Shown here: positions 1 to 12,215 of the stretch, piece by piece
How the letters are laid out: each line of letters begins with the position of its first letter
Position numbering within the stretch: position 1 is the first letter of the stretch
Assembly: GCA_036873135.1 (NCBI GenBank)
Contig: JAPTYO010000020.1
Coordinates: forward strand, 3,030,081 to 3,094,080
Reading direction: 5' to 3'
Length of the DNA: 64,000 bases
DNA from: Clarkia xantiana subsp. parviflora
Lineage: Eukaryota > Streptophyta > Magnoliopsida > Myrtales > Onagraceae
Translations under genes and position numbers: made by a program
The notes under the pieces: generated by a model
Databases searched by the model: none
Seen by the model: the letters and a program-made list of their open reading frames with translations, nothing else
What the model was told of the DNA's origin: nothing

Positions 1-74
1 GTTGAGAAGAGTTTCCGCTTAATTTGAACATAAAAATGACAATAATACATATTTGCAAACTTAAATAAGAGTTA

Positions 75-1961
75 GAGCACTCCCAATAGTAAGTGCCTAG
101 TTCCTCCACATCAGTAGCCACGTCACTGCCAACTCATCAAAGTGGCACTGCTACAGTACCTGCTACAGTAAATGACACTGTAAAATTGGAACTCTCTCCA
201 GTAGTGGAAGTCAAGTTCCACTTCTATATATTGGAACCCACATAATTTCATAATTCAAATATAATTTTTGCATTATATATAAATTATATGTCATTATATA
301 TAAATTATATATTATTATATATAAGTTATATATTCATATTTTTTTTAAAAATACGGACATGAATAAATAATAAGATTCAAGTGTTAGACTGTTTTAATTA
401 AAAAAATGGGGAAAATATATACAAAATCATAAAAATGTAATTGATTTTTTTTTTAAATGTTAGTCAAAGTTTATCAATTGTGAATCAAATATATAGGTTC
501 CACTTTTGACCGACGCATGTTGTTATTCTGAAATTCGAAACTCGACGTCTTTAAGGTAATAGTTCTATTATTTACGTACTATAATTTTTTTTTAAACAAA
601 AATTACGATTCTTTTGGTAAAATGATAAAAACAATATGAATATAACATAAAAATGAGCACGTAATTTTTTTAAATAATGATTGCAATAATTTAAAAGTTA
701 CATTACAAAAAATATAAAAAACAATAAATTAAAGTTGTCATACTGTTTTGTCGGACCAGTTTTGAACCGAACCAGACTGTTTTTACAGTTCCAGTCCAAA
801 ATCGGTCCAGATTTTTAGTGTTAATTTCAAATTCAGTCCAGTCCAGACCGGACCATACTGTTTTAATTAGTTCCAATCTGGTTCGGAACCGGTTCGGGCA
901 GGACCGGTTCGTGCCTATCCATAGTTCTCTATTGTCAATTCATTGCAATAATTATACGTTACTTGACTAAGGTAAAATTACTATTACGTGCAGTCCCCAT
1001 ACGACATGCATAATGATTGATAAGTATAATTGTTGATATAATAATAGTGATCAATCAAATTCATTGAATCTATTATTTCACCATAATCAGTGTATATCTG
1101 TTATACGTTGATTAACATATCTTAATTCAACATCATCAACAGATTCACGTTTATGTACATCCATGAGATCATATTATAGTAAATCGATTATTGTATTAAT
1201 CATGTGTTTTTGCTAATGATTTCCAATATATGTAAATTAAAAATATATTATACATCATTCTAAAAGTATAATTTTTATAATAATTTATCGTAAAAAATAT
1301 ATTTTTTTCATATAATAATATAGTACGTAAATTATATAAAAATATATATGCATTAAAATAATACAATATTTTTTAGTAAATTATTTTTCATATTTAATAA
1401 TATGAAATGTTATACTATTTTAAAATATAGAATTAACGGTTATTCAACATGGTAACATATAAACAAATTAGATACAGAAATTCTGAAATTGATTCAAAGT
1501 TAAAAAGTAGTAATTTTGGTTCGTGCTATTATTTATGTTACATAATATTCAAAATGGCTGATTACGGCTCTTGTCTATCTGACTTAGCATAACAGAATAT
1601 ATATACAATCAAAGAGATGAGCAAAACAATCGAATAAAATAATATTAAAAAGTTGGCACCGGCATGAACAGTAACTTGGGAGTTCCTACTACACTTCACT
1701 ATTCACTAAACAATGGCAAAACAGTAATATTAGTAATCATAGTCACGCCTAGCGGCACCAAGTCAGCGTCCATTGGCAAAAATTGGAACTAGGCACTCCC
1801 ATTTTGGAACAAGTCACTACTATTGGAAATGCAAGTGCATATTTAATCATTACCAGTAGGGACCAACAGTAAATGACACTAGACACTAGGCACTCTCTAC
1901 CTCTACCATAATAAATTTACAATATGAAACTAGGCACTAGACACTACTGTTGAAAGTGCTC
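75..1961. mobile_element. TIR DNA element, non-autonomous
   Basis: The left end begins gagcactcccaatagtaagtg and the right end is its imperfect inverted copy ending aaagtgctc, so the roughly 30-bp terminal inverted repeats are visible. Left flank tta and right flank ttg could be a degenerate 3-bp target duplication, as in PIF/Harbinger elements. A second copy of the right-end motif lies near 1780-1835, suggesting nesting or internal duplication. No transposase reading frame is seen inside; the interior is AT-rich and holds an accggttc-rich block. Superfamily is an inference. Confidence 0.5.
735..925. repeat. Degenerate GGTCC/ACCGG-rich block
   Basis: Short, imperfect copies of ggtccgga and gaaccggtt in both orientations are packed into about 190 bp. 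Similar blocks occur at 27176-28096, 36361-36605, 46736-47115 and 57690-58060. This composition resembles subterminal repeats of plant hAT-type elements (inference). The right edge, read on the minus strand, is ggataggcacgaaccgg. Confidence 0.5.
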
Positions 1962-2854
1962 TTGGAATAATATTAATATATTAGTATAAACATAAAAGGA
2001 AATCTGACACTTTTCAATTTAAATATATATGTTTATTGCACATTCTTTGGGAAATCTATATATAATCTCTCACTTTTTATTACATTGAGAGAGAAGTTCA
2101 TATTAGATGATTTGTGTTAATTATTTATGTTTATAATAATCTTCACTCATAACGAATTCATTCTCTTAAAGGATAAAATACTAATTGTTAATATTTCTAA
2201 TTATCTGGCCATATTTTTTTTCATTATTAACGTATGACTGGGATTAAACCCGAGACGTCTAGTATATTACCATTGTTAAGTAATACCCCAGTAATCGTAA
2301 ACATTTATTTATTTATTATTTACAAAAACATTGTCTTTTTTATTTAGAAAAAAAATTACTCATGTGACCGTACAGCTGGGCAGCCTTGTAAGGAAACTCA
2401 TGCATGCACCAGCCAGCCATGATGATATAAAGTACAAACAACTTAGACTATTATCATGTGACCCCGTCTCATTAGATTAGTATATTCACTATAATAAAAA
2501 TTATAAAGATGTACAAGATTTTGGTCAAACTTTACTTGACGATTTGGTTATTATCCCTATATATATTACTATATTTAGTAATTGAACAAATAATATATAT
2601 GTATAGTAGCAATAATATATATATATATATATGTGTAAAAAATATGATAGTTTTGCCACAAAAGAATAAATACAAACAATTTGGTGCTTAGCTCGTCCAC
2701 TGGACAAATTAACCTGACGATGAAGAAATTTACCGGTGATGTGGGCAAGGAGTGCACGTGCAGGGAGCGTGAGGGCAAGTAAGAAGCCATGTTTGTTGGG
2801 TATGGGACCCGCCTCCCTCGCGTTCCACTGTCAGTTCACACGTTCCTTAACAGC
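1962..2854. other. AT-rich intergenic stretch
   Basis: No gene is supported. On the minus strand around 2226-2290 there is a tRNA-like B-box resemblance (cgggtttaatcccag) that could be a decayed SINE, but no A-rich tail or target duplication was found. A short (ta) run lies near 2612-2632. Confidence 0.5.
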
Positions 2855-3694
2855 GGAAAATTCTTGTGTAGGGGCGGTGTTTACACCGCCCCAATTGGAG
2901 TGCGCCACGTGTCAACCCCTCTTCTCTTATTTTCTATTTTCCGTTCTCTTTTTATTATCTCCAATTCTCTTTTCGGCTTCTCTCTTTGAGGGAAATACTT
3001 TTTATTGTTATTTATTTTCTTTCTAGTCTAGTAAAAAGTAGCAGTCTCTCTCTCCTTTAATTATTATTTTTATTACTAGAATCAATACAGTAATAATAAT
3101 AACTAATGAATTACAATATTTATTTATAATTAGTTTTGATAAATAATTCACAAAATAGAAAATTTATTGTTTGAAAAAATAGAAGATAAAATATATTATA
3201 TATTAATTAGTATTGAATCAGTTATACATAACTTTTTTTAAATGAGTAGTTATATCTATATATTATTAGTGATTCATGTTATATTACATGAGAATTGTTA
3301 TTAATTTTATAATTTTATTAAATCCTATTTGGCTGGATGAACCTTAAATTTTTAAAATTCTAGGTCCTATGGTTTATAACTCTAATTTAAAAAAATTGTT
3401 GGTAAGTAATTTTTTTATTATTTTTCCAAAACTTAAAAAAAATTCAAGATTGTATTTCGTTAAGTATTATATATCATTTGAAATAAATAACTAATATTTA
3501 AAATAGGTGAGCGAAAAAGAATCAGAAGTTATTTTTTATTGGAAAAGTAAAAAGATAAAATCAAGACCACACTAAATATAGAAACAAAAAAAAGAAGAAA
3601 CAGAAAGAAAAAATGAAAAGAAGAGAGAAGGTGTTGACACGTGTCAGTCTTCAATTGGGGCGGTGTAAAAACCGCCCCTACCTAAGAATTTCCC
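2855..3694. mobile_element. Long-TIR element, Mutator-like MITE candidate
   Basis: The first roughly 70 bp, including the palindrome ggggcggtgtttacaccgcc at about 2871 and cacgtgtcaac at about 2906, reappear inverted at 3625-3694. Interior DNA is AT-rich with no transposase. The pentamer acagc adjoins both ends (before 2855 with one extra base, and at 3695), a possible partial target duplication. Long TIRs favour a Mutator-like element; the superfamily is inferred. Confidence 0.6.
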
Positions 3695-4462
3695 ACAGCA
3701 AGCATATATTAGATCCTACTGTAACACCATGGAGCCCGCCGCAGGGAATCACTCAACCTAATTCGGACTACAGCTGTGTACTTCAGTGTTCCCATTTGGG
3801 CGAATGTATGCGTCAAGGCACATCACGTGACCCACCACGTGAATTCTTCCATTATGCTTTCTTTCTCTTTTCTTCGTTTGAATTTTCTTTTTTTAAATAT
3901 ATATATGTATTCTATTTTAAATCAGAGCCATTTCCAGAGGTAACATTTTAATAGAACAAATATTCAGAAATATTTTTTTTAAATAAAAATTTCAGTAATA
4001 GCACAAAACGCAGGACGGTCTTGGGTAAATTTACATTGGAATTTGTCCAATGTAGACCCACCTGTGCAGAGAGACAACGTGCTTTTGGGTTTTCTATTTT
4101 TGCCCATAGTGCTTTTGCTTTTGGGTTAATCATCTGGAAATTATTCCAATTCCCATAAGCTTGTATAGGTACGGGGCCCTCAAGCTTCATTGATTTTTTT
4201 TAGAATAAAAATGTTACACACATCAACTTTTGACCGAATATGATGAATATGCGACTTATTTTTTTTTAGGGTTTCGGATAAATAGAATGAGATAAATTGT
4301 TTAAAAAAAATTGAACTTAAGAAAATATTAAAAATAACATTATAAAATATATACTACATTTAACTGTTCTAACACATTTTTAAAGTACAAAAAATATATT
4401 TAAAGGTTCATTTAGATCCATAATCAAATAATACCTCCAAGTCTAGATTAATATCTCCACGG
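3695..4462. other. Intergenic stretch, no gene
   Basis: AT-rich. A perfect 9-bp-arm hairpin (tacattgga with tccaatgta) is at about 4032-4054. No coding potential with recognisable family content was seen. Confidence 0.5.
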
Positions 4463-5577
4463 CTATTGTAAGTCTTGATCACGACCCCTCCGGTTCCGTC
4501 TCCTTTGATTTGGATCCCTATTGCTTCTCATTCTTTTTGGAGGGTTTGGTGGATCATATTGAGTAGAAGTATGAGTCGTGTCTTGAGATGGATAATTCAT
4601 TAAATTCTCGTCTAGGTCAGGAATATTGGCTTCTAGAGGACTACGAGGTTGGCTCCTACTCGTAGCCGCAGATGGTCGTCTACGTTCTTGTTCATCCCAG
4701 TTTGACTCTTCTTCTATAATCACACGGTTGAAGTTTCGCATGTCACCAGCAACATCGTATGCACTGCGACATGAAATCAGGGCAGATTCGATTGCAGTTT
4801 TTGTTTCATCAGCAGCAGTCCCGAGTGCCCTCTTCATGTAACGAATTGCACTTTTAATGTGACCCACCTATATAAAAGAAAAACACGTAAAACTTAAAAA
4901 TCATAAAAGCGCAGCGTAATATGTATAGAACGCAACAAAAATATTATAATTTATAATTTACCATTGTTCTCATTTGGTTTCCTCGAGGCACATACTCCAT
5001 GGTTGGTGTTGGTTGAAACCCTTGTGCTGAGCGATTAACTATTTTTTGACCGAAGCGCCGCGTCACTCGATTGTACCAAACAAGATATTCTCCTTGTCGT
5101 GTCAAAACATTCATCCCACCTACTATGTACTCGGCAGCACTGTTCCAAAGGTTAATATATTGCATATGCACAATATGCCAAGGTTGAAAATTATTTATTC
5201 GCTTCAGTCTATGCAATTTGTCCCATTCTAACACATTATCAATGGCATTGGGATGTTCTGATCTATGCCAAATTGTCGAAGCACTCTATCAGGCATATGC
5301 CATCCCACATTATGAAAGTGTATTAATGAGACTTTTCTCTTCATAGTAAATTATTCTCTGTGCAAATGGGAGGTGTAGTCTGCAGTCGCTCAGGTGTATA
5401 AGGAGTCCAATTTACCTGTAGTTAAAGTAAAACAAAAAAAAATCATTTTTTAATATAAGTAATAACGTTATATGAGTATTTGTATATAAACCTGGCATTG
5501 TTCTTGAACAGTTAGTTCGTCTCGGTAAAATTGACGAACGTGGGGCTTCGGTTGTTTTTTCCAGGTAGTAGGTCCTA
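4463..5577 (-). pseudogene. Plant mobile domain (MAIN-like) gene, broken 3' part
   Basis: Reading right to left, the pieces match the C-terminal half of plant mobile domain proteins, also annotated as serine/threonine phosphatase 7 long-form-like. The motif around 5495-5577 includes QFYRDEL. The motif around 5262-5340 includes GWHMPDRVLRQFG, typical of the family. The motif at 4962-5234 includes INLWNSAAEYIVGG. GT/AG introns are visible at 5491-5416 (76 bp) and 4961-4868 (94 bp), both keeping frame. The last exon (4867-4463) gives a charged, Arg-rich tail. Two apparent 1-base losses break the frame, near 5340 and near 5245, so it is most likely a pseudogene. Such domains occur both in host genes and in Mutator-like and other transposons. 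The N-terminal part is not recognisable upstream. Confidence 0.65.
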
Positions 5578-6267
5578 CCCATCTAATTTGTAATAATAAT
5601 AGAGACATTTAAACATAAATGTTACAATCAATTTTTTTTTAAAAAATAAGAAACTTGAGATTTCATTACCGTATTCCCAATGGTGTTTGGACATGATTTG
5701 CTTGTTGGTCAAGCATTGTGATTCGTCCTATGTGGACTACATATAAGAAATCTACGTTTAAGAAACTTGGTCGGTGTATATATTATAAGCAGTACAATCT
5801 CAATAAGAAAATTTCAAAAATTTAATTAGAATAATCTAAGTTTAGTTATAATTTTAATAAATATAGAATATAATTTAGACACTTGTAATAATAACTTATG
5901 TAAATATACATACTTTCTTGGAAGAAAAATTCAAATTTGATTCTGCTCCCTTATGAAAGTTGGTAGGTTTATATATAATAAAAAACCTAAGAGGATGAAG
6001 GAGGATTGAGTGAAAACAAATGAAAGAGGAAGGAATAGAAAATGACAGAAGGGGCTAAGGGCTGTAGTGGTTTCGTGATAAATACAACGAGAGTTTTTTT
6101 TTTTTTTTTTTTAATATAAGGAGTGAGGGAATCAGATTCCCTCCGTTCCCTCAGTCATCAATTCATTGATTGATGACCTCACTTGAGGGAATCTCCCAGT
6201 ATTCCCTGGGGAGATTCCCATGCCCGGTCGTGCCTGCTACCCAACGCAGGACGACAGTGTGTACGCA

Positions 6268-6295
6268 GGATGGACCTGCGTACGCAGGTCCATCC
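6268..6295. repeat. Perfect 28-bp palindrome
   Basis: The 14-base arm ggatggacctgcgt is followed directly by its exact reverse complement. Nearby 6155-6176 and 6183-6222 also contain near-palindromes, so this GC-richer patch could form hairpins or be a small foldback element. Confidence 0.8.
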
Positions 6296-6778
6296 GGCAT
6301 AATGTGTTATTTTTTGAATATTTTTATTTTAGGTGTTATTTTTTTAATTATTTTATTTAAAAATGTTATTTTAAAAAAAAAATCTTTAAATCTCCCCGTC
6401 AGTCAGTGTATAATTTTGAGAGTCGAAACTGCCCCTGCTGGTTTGACTTAATTTCGTTGGTTGGTCAGTGCCAAGAATTATCACGTGATGCAGGGACCAC
6501 CGAAGGCGTGGTAGGCCCCATATGAGAGTGTCCGTACGAACATGTTCGGTTTCAAAAAGTACATGGTGCAAATGGGTAATTTGCTTGAAGAAGGCAAACG
6601 AAGCCACGAATTTACTAATTACTATACAATGATAATAATTTACTACACCACAAGTCTGTAACTCTGTTCTACTTCTGTAGCGCGGCGCTTCAGAGTTTTT
6701 TTAGGTTTACTGGTTATACTTATACAGCTGTAGGTAGGTTACTTACCGAGAGAAAATGGATTTTTTTTTTACTAAACT

Positions 6779-6955
6779 GTGACGGAACGGGTCACGGGCC
6801 GAGTCATGGGTCGTTATCCTAAACTCGTTCCCGACCTGAGTTTAACGGGTCATTTAGGGTTCAACCCGTTAACATATATATATATATACACTCGGACCCG
6901 ACCCGTGACCATGTCAATGACGGATCATTTATGGGTTGGGTCCAAAATTGACAGG
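6779..6955. repeat. GGGTC/GACCC-rich degenerate block
   Basis: Repeated gggtca, cgaccc and acccgt motifs in both orientations flank a short (ta)n run at about 6872-6888. The right edge reads, on the minus strand, aggcctgtcaattttggacc, similar to ends of plant hAT-like elements. No second end was defined. Confidence 0.4.
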
Positions 6956-7146
6956 CCTAGGTGCAAACTCTTAGGGTGTAAAACATATTAGATACATAAT
7001 GAAGGGTTGATATCGGTATAATACGCTAGCCATTATTTTTTATGGTTTCTGCGATGGTCTTAGAAGGGCAACAACTCGCATCGAATTAGTTCTTATTAAT
7101 TCTTATTTGCATCGGGTCAACTTTTTAAAGATAAGGTGCCGACTGT

Positions 7147-7281
7147 TGTTGAGAATTGGGCAATCTGGGGCCTGTAAGGCCAAGTCCAGTTCTCTGGCCC
7201 GTTGTTGTTGTTGTCCCGTGCTGGTATTTGTGTTGGCGGGTTTGGCCCAATATGCCTCGTGTTTGGCCCGGATGGTTGTTG
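7147..7281 (+). repeat. 5' LTR segment of copia element (shared part)
   Basis: It starts with tgttgagaattggg and matches 12216-12350 closely. The true 3' end of the LTR cannot be placed because the 3' copy is truncated; no TGGTATCAGAGC-type primer site was seen between here and the gag start. Confidence 0.75.
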
Positions 7282-7717
7282 GCTCAAGTCGGTTGGATCC
7301 ATTAATAAAAGTTCAGTTGTGTTTGAGGACTTATCTGGAGGTTATACAAACTTAGGGGACCCTTGAGTATTAACTCGGGACCCCGCCCATATATATGGTG
7401 AGGGTTAGGTTAGTTTAGGCTAACTTAGCCTGATGAGCCGCAAACCAGGTATATTTTTCCTTCATTCTGCGCTCAAAGATCGTTTCCATGACGATCCTTA
7501 CCTTCACGACGTTTCACTTTCAGCGGAACTTGTTCTTCACCGACAATCCATCGCGGCCTTTCGGCAGTTCTCTTTATTGTTCACCGCCGTGATTTCTTTC
7601 ACTGGTCTCTGGACTCTCTGTGGAACGTGTCTCTCTCGATTGAAGTTCGATTCACTTCCAACGAATCGTCTTCATGTGCCCTATCTTTTTTCGACGCCTG
7701 TTTTCTTTTGCTAAGCC

Positions 7718-8845
7718 ATGTCAGGAGGTGGTGACGAGTCTGATTCGAAGCTTCCAGAGGGCTCGACCTTGATCACTGCAGCCACTGGTGAGAGCAATCT
7801 CGATCTCACGACTGAGGTCCACTCTTATCATCCTCTTTTCTTGCATGCAAATGATAATCATGGCCAGAGTTTGTTGTCTGTTAAATTGACTGGACAAGAC
7901 AATTATCGGAAATGGAGTCGCGGTATGCATATCATTTTGCTTGGAAAGAACAAGTTAGGTTTCATAACTGGTTCTTGTAGGCGCGATGCTTATGATGAAA
8001 AATTGCATGCACTGTGGGATAGATGTAATGCTGTAGTCTTTGGGTGGATCATTAATTCAGTTGCTGACGATATTTCTGATGGAATCATGTACTCTGAGAG
8101 TGCATTTCTTGTCTGGAAGGATTTACGTGAACGTTTTAACAAAGTGAATGGTTCGAGGATTTATCAACTCCATAAAGAAATCACTTTGTGTCGACAAGGA
8201 GTGGATACTAGTATTTCGACTTTTTTCACTAAGCTGAAGAGTTTGTGGATGGAGTATGACATTGCTTATGCTCTCCCTCACATCGATGATCCCTTATTCA
8301 AACAACATTTGAAACATAGGGACAATCAACGTCTCTTTCAGTTCCTTATGGGACTCAGTGAAAATTACTCATTTGGACCCATTGGTAATGATCCAAAGCA
8401 GAAGAGATTGAACAATCCCAATATTGAGTGTGATTACTGCAAGAAGAAGGGACATACATCTGAGAGGTGTTACTCGAAGGGGTGTGAGTTCTGCAAGAAA
8501 AATGGTCATTGCAAGGACAATTGCTTTAAATACAGAGATGTTATGAAGGGAAAAGGCATTGGCTCCAAGGCCAATTATGCTTCTGTTGATGGAAAAGATG
8601 CTAGAACTCCCAATGTTTCTGCTGCTGTGAGTTCTCAGGGAAACATCACACTCAGTTCTGAACAATTTGAGATGTTGATGAAGAGGTATGGAGGTGGTGT
8701 CAGCTCTATGGCAACTGCAATCACCTCAGATGATGGTAATGTCACTGCTGCAGGTATACCTTCTTTTACTTCACACTATAACATCAGAAATCATTGGATA
8801 TTGGACACAGGTGCAAGTAATCACATGACCAATAATTCAACTTGA
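7718..8845 (+). pseudogene. Copia gag and start of protease
   Basis: An open frame of 375 codons starting at ATG 7718. Residues about 40-230 form a copia-type gag (motifs NYRKWSRGMH and AFLVWKDLRERF). Two CCHC-type zinc-knuckle-like segments follow at about residues 238-270 (CDYCKKKGHTSERC and CEFCKKNGHCKDNC). The aspartic protease signature LDTGASNHM is at about residue 360, and a TGA stop at 8843 cuts the polyprotein there. Just before the knuckles the gag passes directly from GLSENYS to a short linker, which looks shorter than usual and may mark an internal deletion. Confidence 0.85.
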
Positions 8846-9743
8846 TTAGTCAATTTTAAACCCATTTCTAACACCAAAGTCCAATTGCCAAATGGTTTGA
8901 ATTCAAAAGCTGTTGGGATAGGAGATTACATTTTTGGGGATAATAAGAAGCTGAGAAATATTCTTTATTTACCTGATTTTAAGTTCAATTTGATATCTAT
9001 TTCTCAGTTGACTAAAGACCTGAATTGCACTGCTATTTTTTATTCAAATATTGCTATTTTACAGGACCTCTCAAATGGGAGTGTCTTGGGCAGTGGTAAT
9101 CAACATCTGGTCTCTACTTCTTCAGTCCCAACAGCAATCTTGTTTTACCTTCAGCTTTAAATAGTGTGAATAATGACCCTATCTACCTGTGGCATAGGAG
9201 ATTAAGACATGCTTCTATTAAAGCTTTACAACATATTGAACCCCTCTCTTTTGTAAGGAATAAGAAACTTGTAACTAGTAATTGCATTGTTTTCCCCTTA
9301 GCCAAAATTGCCAGATATAGTTTTCCCATTTCTAATAAAAGAGCAGATGCAAATTTTGATCTTGTTCACAGTGATGTCTGGGGGCCCTACCATACTGCAA
9401 CTTATGATTAAAAAATAATATATTTATTGACTCTTGTTGATGATCATTCTCGTGTTACTTGTGTGTATCTTATGCATTTTAAACATGAAGTCACTGAAAT
9501 TCTAAAGCACTTTGTACAAATGATCTATACTCAATTTGATAAAACCATTAGAATTTTTCGAAGTGACAATGGTGGGGAGTTTTCTAATGAACATTTGCAA
9601 AGTTTCTTTAAGAATAAGGGTATAGTTCACCAGTCTAGTTGCTCTTACACGCCCCAACATAATGGTAGGGTAGAAAGAAAACACAGACATATTATTGAAA
9701 TGGCTAGGGCTCTGAAGTTACAAGCTTCCATTCCAAACATTTT

Positions 9744-9774
<31 letters not shown>

Positions 9775-10181
9775 GGGGGATTGTGTTTTGACTGCCTGCT
9801 ACTTGATTAATCTCTTACCTACAAGTGTTCTAAAAGGCAAATCTCCTCTGGAGGTTTTTTCAAAAAAAGAAACCAAGTGTAAATCACTTGAGAGTTTTTG
9901 GGTGTTATTGCCTTACAAAAAATGTTTTGGTCAAGGACAAGTTGGCTGCCAGAGGGATTCCCTCAGTTTTCATGGGGTATTCTGATACTCAGAAATGCTA
10001 TAGACTTTATAACTTGGATTCCAAGAAATTATTTGTTAGCAGAGATGTAAAAAATTTTGAGACTATCTTCCCTTTTTCTGGTAGTAGATCTGATCCCTTG
10101 CCTCTTTTTTTTGCAAAGAAGAGTTCATTTTTGATAAATTCAACGATGGTGCTATTGTTGATAAGAATGCACCTGAGATAG
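8846..10181 (+). pseudogene. Copia protease tail and integrase, broken
   Basis: Continues the polyprotein after the TGA. LPDFKFNLISISQL (about 8970-9010) is the usual protease-to-integrase linker. The pre-integrase zinc region begins LWHRRLRHAS (about 9187), but the second cysteine pair is damaged (CIVF rather than CxxC). A TAA at 9409 interrupts it. Catalytic residues are visible as HSDVWGP, FRSDNGGEF and NGRVERKH. A long T/G homopolymer at 9740-9779 sits where FWGDCVLTA is expected, and the frame shifts again near 9890-9900. Confidence 0.85.
9740..9779 (+). repeat. T14-G26 homopolymer run
   Basis: Fourteen T are followed by twenty-six G, inside the integrase coding remnant between the conserved IPN and DCVLTA codons. 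It looks like an expansion of the native tttttgggg codons, or a sequencing or assembly artefact. Confidence 0.9.
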
Positions 10182-10183
10182 AG

Positions 10184-12076
10184 ATGGATGCTGAGTTGAA
10201 TAATATTGACCCTATATATGAAGCATATGATGTAGATCCATCTGCTGATGCTGAATCACCTATTGCCCCTGCATATGATGATATCTCTGACTACACATCT
10301 GATGCTCCCTCTGTTAGGAAGTCTTCTCGTGAAAAGAAGCCACCCATTTTGATGACTAGTGAAGACTATATTACAAATACAGGATCCACTTCTCATCCTC
10401 TTTGTCAATTTATTGGTTATGCTAATATCTCTGATGCATATTGTTGTTATCTGACAAATATTTCTAAGTTGGTGGAACCTAACAGTTTTGAGGAAGCCCT
10501 AAGTGATCCTGGATAGGTCAAGGCTATGCAGGATGAGGTGTCTGCTCTGGAGGACAATGGTACATGGGAGTTAGTTCCACTCCCCAAAGGTAAAAATGCT
10601 ATTGGTTGCAAGTGGGTATATAAATTGAAGTTTAACTCTGGTGGTAGTCTTGAGAGATATAAGGCACGTCTAGTTGCTAAGGGTTATAAGCAAAAACATG
10701 GAATAGATTATTTTGAAACTATTTCCCCTGTTGTGAAAATGGATATTGTTAGAACTGTTTTGGCTCTTGCTTCCATCTATAACTGGCCCATTTACCAAAT
10801 GGATGTCTTTAATGCTTTTTTACAAGGAGATTTAGATGAGCAAGTATACATGACATTGCCTCAAGGATTTAGTAATCAGAAGGGGGACTTGGTTTTTCGA
10901 TTACATAAATCCTTATATGGCCTTAAACAGGCCTTAAAGTAATGGAATAAAAATCTCACTGATTCTCTTATTCATTCTGGTTATGTTCAATCAATGTATG
11001 ATTACTCCATTTTCACTAAGCATGAGAATTCTGATTGGGTACTATTACTTTTTATGTGGATGATCTATTAATCACTGGAAACAGTGAGAGATTAATTAAC
11101 CAATTGAAACAAGTTTTGGAAACCAATTTCAAAATGAAGGACTTAGGGGAGTTACAATATTTTTTGGGTATTGAAGTTGCTCGTTCTGAAAAATGAATTG
11201 TTTTGTCCCAAAGAAAATATGCCTTGGAATTGATATCTGAGGCAGGGCTGGCAGGTGGGAAAACTGCTAGGACCCCTATGGAGTTCAACTCCAAACTTAC
11301 CAGTTTGAAATATGATGATTTTATAAAATCTGATCGAAATGATGCTGTTTTATCTGATATCACTTCATTCAGAAGGCTTATTGAAAAACTTCTTTATTTG
11401 ACTATTTCAAGACATGACATTAGCTTTGCAGTGTAGAATTTGAGTCAATTTTTAAGGGACCCAAAGCAGTCACATTATGATGCTGCTCTTCGTGTGGTAA
11501 AGTATATTAAGAATGAGCCTGGTAAGGGGATCTTACTGTCTTCTTTTAGCAGTCCTATGTTGTCTGTTTTTTGTGATTCTGACTGGGGGAATTGCTTAGA
11601 GACAAGGAGGTCACTTACAGGTTATTGTGTAAAAATTAGGTGAATCCCTTATTTCTTGGAAAGTGAAAAAGCATGATACAATTTCAAAGTCTTCTGCAGA
11701 AGCAGAGTATAGAAGTATAGGTCATGCGGTGTTTGAGATAGTGTGGCTAAGAGGGTTATTGTCTGAAATTGGTTTTCATCAAAAGGAGCTTTCCAAATTA
11801 TTTTGTGATAATAAAGCTGCTTTACAAATAGCTTCTAATCCCATTTTTCATGAGAGGACCAAGCACATTGAAATAGATTGTCATTTTGTTCGTAAAAAAA
11901 TATTGGATGGTGTGGTGTCTGCAGAACATATAAAAACAGATGAACAATTGGCGGATATTTTCACTAAGGCTTTGCCTGCTAAACATCATTTCTATCTGGT
12001 TGGAAAGTTGGGGATGGTGAATATTTTCCCAGGTGTTGGAAATATGGACGGTGATGATGTTATTTCTGAGTCTTAA
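10184..12076 (+). pseudogene. Copia reverse transcriptase and RNase H, broken
   Basis: The RT core begins at about 10526: [33 protein letters not shown]. The YVDDLL active-site codons are present near 11054-11071 but in a shifted frame. Stops at 10514, 10940, 11434 and 11641 break the frame. RNase H follows ([36 protein letters not shown]) and ends at about 12076. The element therefore keeps all domains but cannot encode a full protein. Confidence 0.9.
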
Positions 12077-12215
12077 AAGCATGATTATGCTATTGATGGT
12101 TTCTATGAGAGTTGGCTTTGATATTAATGGGGAGTGTTTTTTCAGTCAGTCCCTTTGTTGGTTGCTCGTTTTTTTTAAAATCGTTGGATACTTACATTCC
12201 CAAATTGAGGGGGAG

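Larger units (their letters stand above)
5600..7146. other. Intergenic stretch with palindromes
   Basis: No supported gene. It contains a poly-T run near 6095-6112, several palindromes at 6150-6300, and a gggtc/gaccc-rich block at 6779-6955. Other open frames here are short and do not resemble known proteins. Confidence 0.5.

Noticed and set aside
2226..2290. Possible tRNA gene or SINE on the minus strand
   Set aside because: Only a B-box-like word is present; no cloverleaf, A box or tail could be shown.
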